From the NCBI GenBank assembly GCA_016218915.1, contig JACRCQ010000042.1, forward strand, positions 265,274 through 329,273: a stretch of DNA of 64,000 bases. The letters are read 5' to 3'. The first letter of the stretch is position 1; the number at the start of each line of letters is the position of its first letter. This document shows positions 61,062-64,000 of this stretch, piece after piece. The position numbers and the translations under genes are program-made. The DNA comes from Deltaproteobacteria bacterium. Lineage in GTDB: Bacteria; Myxococcota_A; Polyangia; Polyangiales; Polyangiaceae. A model generated the notes under the pieces. The model saw only the letters and a program-made list of their open reading frames with translations. It made no database searches and was not told the DNA's origin.

Positions 61062-61067
61062 TAGGAT
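61062..61067 (+). promoter_or_regulatory. -10 box (TAGGAT) before the 61074 gene
   Basis: TAGGAT ends 6 nt before the ATG at 61074. Confidence 0.4.
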
Positions 61068-61073
61068 GGGTCC

Positions 61074-61784
61074 ATGATCGCAGGTCGCATCGCTGTTGCC
61101 TCTTCGCTCCTTGCGCTGGCCGGGTGCGGGAGCGGTGACGACGGCTCGCTACCCGACGCGTCCGGCGTATCCGACGCCCAGGGCGCTTCCGATGCCCCGG
61201 GGCCATCGGATGCATCCACGGAGGCGCCACCCCTGTCGAGCTGCGAGACGCTTCAGCCGAGCGCCAACCCGACGTGGGTGGATTCGTTCTTCGGCGTCGC
61301 AATCTACACAGCGCTCAAGAACACCGGCGATCCATCCTACGAAGATGCTGTGGGCATCCGTCTTCGCACAGGCTACGGGTACCTCGACAACATCCCCCCG
61401 TACGATCAGGTGCCTGGCACCTTTGACCTCGGCGATCCGCTCGAGAACGACTACCGCACCTGCCGTCACTGCGTGTTTGCGCTCGTCGACGTGAGCGGAG
61501 ACCACATCCAGCACCTGTACCTCGCGGTGGCCGGCACGCTCACCCTCACGTCCGTGAACATCGACACAGGCGAGGCAGTAGGCACGGTCAGCAGCGCGGT
61601 CTTGCAGGAAATCGAGGCCACCGGCTACTACGAATGGGCCGGTCCCATGGCAGGTGGACCGTGTCGTTCGATCCCGCAGCTCGCGTTCGACACCCGGGCA
61701 GTTCCTGGAGGCAAGTGCGTGACCGCCGAGGATTGCCCGAATGCGCAGCTGCTCAGTTGTGAGGCAGGAACTTGCGTGAAGTGA
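61074..61784 (+). CDS. Hypothetical lipoprotein
   Basis: A 236-residue protein with a clear lipoprotein signal (SLLALAGC), an Ala/Asp/Ser linker, and a domain of beta strands with several Cys (CETLQPSANPTWVDSFFGVA, CRHCVFALVDVSG, FDTRAVPGGKCVTAEDCP). No family recognised. First of three closely spaced lipoprotein genes, the next 19 bp downstream. Confidence 0.65.
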   Translation: MIAGRIAVASSLLALAGCGSGDDGSLPDASGVSDAQGASDAPGPSDASTEAPPLSSCETLQPSANPTWVDSFFGVAIYTALKNTGDPSYEDAVGIRLRTGYGYLDNIPPYDQVPGTFDLGDPLENDYRTCRHCVFALVDVSGDHIQHLYLAVAGTLTLTSVNIDTGEAVGTVSSAVLQEIEATGYYEWAGPMAGGPCRSIPQLAFDTRAVPGGKCVTAEDCPNAQLLSCEAGTCVK

Positions 61785-61803
61785 CCGGCAAGGAGAGAGG
61801 CTC

Positions 61804-62463
61804 ATGAACCGGACGCTTGGCCTGGCTGGCTGGATGCTCGCAGCGTTGGTCTCCTGCAGCGACAGCTCCGAAGGCGTTGCAGGCAGTGATGCTGGACAAG
61901 GCGCGTCGGGGACAGGAGGCAACATCGGAGGGAACGGAGGGGGCGGGGCCGGGACAGGAGGCAACGCAGCTGGGGGAGGAGCGGGCGCTGCCGCGGACAG
62001 CGGGCTGGGACCTGGCGACATCGTGTGGCTGGATACCCCTGTGATCGAGCACGACAAGGATTACCACGACGTCAGCGAGTACCTGAACCCGGCCGTGCCG
62101 AAGAACTGGGTGACGCCGATCAACTACGCGGACGGCGATGTGACGATTCACATCGAGCTGGTGGAGGTGGCAGATGCAGCGTCGACGCCGATCTACTACC
62201 TTGTTGGCTGGGGGCCGGGCGACGGCACGGACGGCTACATACGCGGGGGCGCGATGTTCGAGCAATCCACCGGGGTATCGGACGAGCGGGTGCCTGTGAA
62301 GACGTTCCAGAAGGTGGTGAACGGGGTGGATTCGGGGAACGTGGGGAGCGACTGGAACTGGCAGAACGCATTCGGGACCGTGAATACCGACGCGTGGGGG
62401 GCAGGCGGCACGCCGTACCCGCTCAAGGCGAGAATCCGGCTCACCTTGCATCCCAAGAGCTGA
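61804..62463 (+). CDS. Hypothetical lipoprotein
   Basis: A 219-residue protein with GGAGAGAGG upstream of its ATG, signal ending LVSC, a long Gly-rich linker (GGNGGGGAGTGGNAAGGG) and a beta-sandwich-like domain (GDVTIHIELVEVADAAS, IRGGAMFEQSTGV, a final YPLKARIRLTLH). Probably surface-exposed; function unknown. Second gene of the run. Confidence 0.65.
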   Translation: MNRTLGLAGWMLAALVSCSDSSEGVAGSDAGQGASGTGGNIGGNGGGGAGTGGNAAGGGAGAAADSGLGPGDIVWLDTPVIEHDKDYHDVSEYLNPAVPKNWVTPINYADGDVTIHIELVEVADAASTPIYYLVGWGPGDGTDGYIRGGAMFEQSTGVSDERVPVKTFQKVVNGVDSGNVGSDWNWQNAFGTVNTDAWGAGGTPYPLKARIRLTLHPKS

Positions 62464-62496
62464 CGGCCATCGCTCGCCTCCCTGCGCAGCACGGTG

Positions 62497-62502
62497 TATG
62501 CT
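62497..62502 (+). promoter_or_regulatory. -10 box (TATGCT) before the 62509 gene
   Basis: TATGCT ends 6 nt before the ATG at 62509, supporting this start over the GTG at 62494. Confidence 0.45.
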
Positions 62503-62508
62503 CGACGC

Positions 62509-63174
62509 ATGCGCATTCTTCTTCTTTCCGCGATCGTTCTGGTCTCCGCGTGCGGCGGACAGGTGCAGGCCCAATCGAGCGCCGTCGACGCTGGCGCGGG
62601 CGGAAGCGCTGGATCGACGCACACGGGAGGCTCCGCGGGTTCGGGAGGATCGTCGAGCAAGGGAGGCTCGGGCGGCTCTGCCGGTGCAAGCTGGGCAGCG
62701 TGTGCCAAGCCGGGAACGTGCGTGCTTGAGCCCAAGACCGGGTGCTGCAGCGCGTGCACGCCCACCGCCGATCAGCTCGCCGCAGTGCAGTACCAGCACA
62801 CCGACGCGTACATGAAGAGCATCTGCGCGAGCTGGCCGGTGAGCTGCGAGCCGTGCCTGGAGCCTGCGAATCCCAATCTGGCTGCATTCTGCGAATCAGG
62901 TGCGTGCATTGTCGTGGACATACCTTTGCACGCGGTTTCGGCCTGTACGGCCAGCGCTGACTGTATTCTGCAGGTTGCAGGTTGCTGTCCGACCTGCAAG
63001 CCTTCGTCGGACCAGATCGTGGCTGTCAACAAGGGACAGGTCGCAGCCTACCAGGGGCAGATGTGCAATCCGGATTACGACTACGGGTGTCCGGGGTGCA
63101 TCCCGGAATTCCCGCCGTGGGTCGCGGCCGCGTGCGTCAATGGCCATTGCATGGTGGTCAGCGCGCAGGAGTAG
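62509..63174 (+). CDS. Cys-rich lipoprotein (intact parent of the 57738 remnant)
   Basis: A 221-residue protein with lipoprotein signal (MRILLLSAIVLVSAC), a Gly/Ser linker and a duplicated Cys domain: CVLEPKTGCCSACTPTADQ and CILQVAGCCPTCKPSSDQ, each followed by CxPCLEP/CPGCIPE-type segments. The duplication of a CC..C unit suggests two small disulfide domains. A decayed paralogue lies at 57738-57981. Converges with the frameshifted gene downstream, leaving 1 bp between stops. Confidence 0.7.
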   Translation: MRILLLSAIVLVSACGGQVQAQSSAVDAGAGGSAGSTHTGGSAGSGGSSSKGGSGGSAGASWAACAKPGTCVLEPKTGCCSACTPTADQLAAVQYQHTDAYMKSICASWPVSCEPCLEPANPNLAAFCESGACIVVDIPLHAVSACTASADCILQVAGCCPTCKPSSDQIVAVNKGQVAAYQGQMCNPDYDYGCPGCIPEFPPWVAAACVNGHCMVVSAQE

Positions 63175-63175
63175 C

Positions 63176-63680
63176 TCACAGGCCGATGGGTGACCCGAGC
63201 GTGCGGTCGAGCCACACCGCGTCCGAACGGCCCGCCCAGCCTCCCGGTCGGAGACGTATCAGATACACGCCTTCCCAGTGGCCGCCCAGCAGGTATTCGC
63301 GCGGACTCAGTTGCAGGATGTGCGTCGGGTAACGACCGGGAAAGCGCTGAGCCTTTCCACAGGCCCCAGTTGTTTCGGATCCACATTCCAAGGCCGAAGT
63401 GCAGCGCAGCGGGGGCCGTCTCACCTGACCGGAGCTTCTCCCGCACCTCGGGTGACAGCATCCGGTCGAGCGCTGGAAAGCACTCTTCGAGCGTGGCAGG
63501 GATGGGCAGGGATGCATCTGCCGGCGTTGCAGCGTGGAGCTCCGCCGTACGCGTGTCTGCGTCACGCATGTGGCTGCGAAGCAGGACGGCGAGTCCGATC
63601 AGAATCGCGATCAGAAGGGTGGACATGCACAACCCGAGCAGCTCGCGCACTGCGAAGGTCCACCGCCTTGGCTCGCTCAT
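63176..63680 (-). pseudogene. DUF6794-like membrane protein gene with frameshift
   Basis: The N-terminal part reads MSEPRRWTFAVRELLG with one membrane helix, then ATLEECFPALDRMLSPEVRE and FGLGMWIRNNWGLWKGS, resembling DUF6794. Near 63340 the frame changes: the following matching segment (FPGRYPTHILQLSPREYLLG ... GHWEGVYLIRLRPGG) is in another frame and ends at 63176. Removing one base in the GCGCTTTCC region would restore it. Either a real pseudogene or a sequencing error. Confidence 0.55.
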
Positions 63681-63861
63681 GCGACGCCCCCATGCTCAGG
63701 ATGAAGAGCACCTGCATGATACACCCTGCGACCTGGGCTGTTCCAGGCGATTTTGGCTCGCCGCGGCGGGGCGATGGCAGAAGGAGCCCGTGGCAGCAGG
63801 GGACCGGGCCCGCGCGCGAACGACGATCGAAGTTGACTAGGCGCCCACTGTTCCGTAGTAC

Positions 63862-63894
63862 TAGTACTGCGTGCCCGAAGTGCATTGGGGGATC
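63862..63894. repeat. Dispersed repeat, copy 2
   Basis: TAGTAC, 3 nt, GTGCCCGAAGTGC, ATTGGGGGATC: same order and spacing as 23944-23978, one base shorter in the G run. Here it is not next to a stop codon of a recognisable gene. Confidence 0.55.
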
Positions 63895-63944
63895 ACGGGC
63901 GATGTGCGAAGCCCACAGATCCTGCGTTCTTTCGCAACCGTAGC

Positions 63945-63964
63945 GCCACGGCATCCGCCGTGGC
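63945..63964. repeat. Hairpin-forming inverted repeat
   Basis: GCCACGGC, loop ATCC, GCCGTGGC: a perfect 8-bp stem with a 4-nt loop, three bases before the next palindrome. No T-run follows. Confidence 0.6.
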
Positions 63965-63966
63965 TG

Positions 63967-63994
63967 CGTTTGGCACGGCATGCCGTGCCAAACG
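63967..63994. repeat. 28-bp perfect palindrome
   Basis: CGTTTGGCACGGCA followed directly by its complement, 14 + 14 bp with no spacer. It could be a terminator core, an operator, or a REP-like element. Confidence 0.65.
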
Positions 63995-64000
63995 TAGGCA

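Larger units (their letters stand above)
63681..64000. other. Intergenic tail of the window
   Basis: 320 bp without a convincing gene. It contains copy 2 of the dispersed repeat and two strong inverted repeats at the very end. Confidence 0.5.

Overview
The window reads as part of a chromosome of a GC-rich, large-genome myxobacterium (Myxococcota, most likely the Polyangia/Sorangiineae side). The evidence is the very high density of lipoproteins with Gly/Ser/Ala-rich linkers, C-terminal sorting tails of the MYXO-CTERM type (Cys, hydrophobic helix, Arg cluster), Hanks-type kinase plus PEGA-like partners, an FHA/sigma-54 activator, thrombospondin type 3 (TSP3), EGF and RCC1 repeat proteins, MopE-type metal motifs and a myxobacterial pilin-like domain. 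I see no tRNA, rRNA, CRISPR array or intact insertion sequence. The window is almost entirely envelope and secretome genes.

Layout. 1-11150: a cluster of large exported right-handed parallel beta-helix proteins (2-1381 partial, 3019-4917, 4862-7120, 8280-11147), interrupted by a DUF3750-like/barrel protein and a beta-propeller-like protein. 11280-14910: a two-gene operon of lipoproteins (the first a GILT/thioredoxin-like multidomain protein) facing a nucleotidyltransferase. 15241-22209: a 2322-residue lipoprotein with subtilisin, 26 EGF and 14 RCC1 repeats. 22432-28100: a CapA-like lipoprotein flanked by related degenerate repeats, a propeller-like lipoprotein and another beta-helix/MYXO-CTERM protein. 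28160-31173: a four-gene operon led by a TetR regulator (CcdA/SafE-like membrane protein, polyferredoxin, anchored small protein) with a double operator over its own promoter. 31260-39450: small lipoproteins, a membrane protein fused to a pilin-like domain, a TPR/PEGA protein coupled to a DUF1554-like lipoprotein. 39192-41129: a caspase/gingipain-fold (clan CD) peptidase with a small partner. 41341-46080: a truncated TIG/hydrolase lipoprotein, a MopE-like lipoprotein, DUF4396 membrane protein and a broken lipoprotein. 46081-50636: a Ser/Thr kinase with PEGA partner, a Cys-rich lipoprotein and an FHA-sigma-54 activator. 50807-57001: a peptidoglycan-hydrolase island. 57000-64000: Cys-rich lipoproteins, a decayed paralogue of one of them, Sel1, DUF2750-like, Imm26/DUF4240 and a frameshifted DUF6794-like gene; the window ends in two strong palindromes.

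The most striking element is the island at 50807-57001. A VanY-type carboxypeptidase gene is followed by one uninterrupted 1453-codon frame that holds three complete secreted proteins in series: NlpC/P60, LytM (M23) and SpoIID-type wall hydrolases. Each has its own lipoprotein-type signal and its own MYXO-CTERM tail, and no start or stop codon is visible at the junctions (apart from a possible TTG). This looks like a bacterial polyprotein that is cut into three surface enzymes by the sorting machinery. A second general observation is that about ten genes share a TAnnnT box exactly 6 nt before the start codon, the geometry of leaderless transcripts; this also settles several start-site choices.
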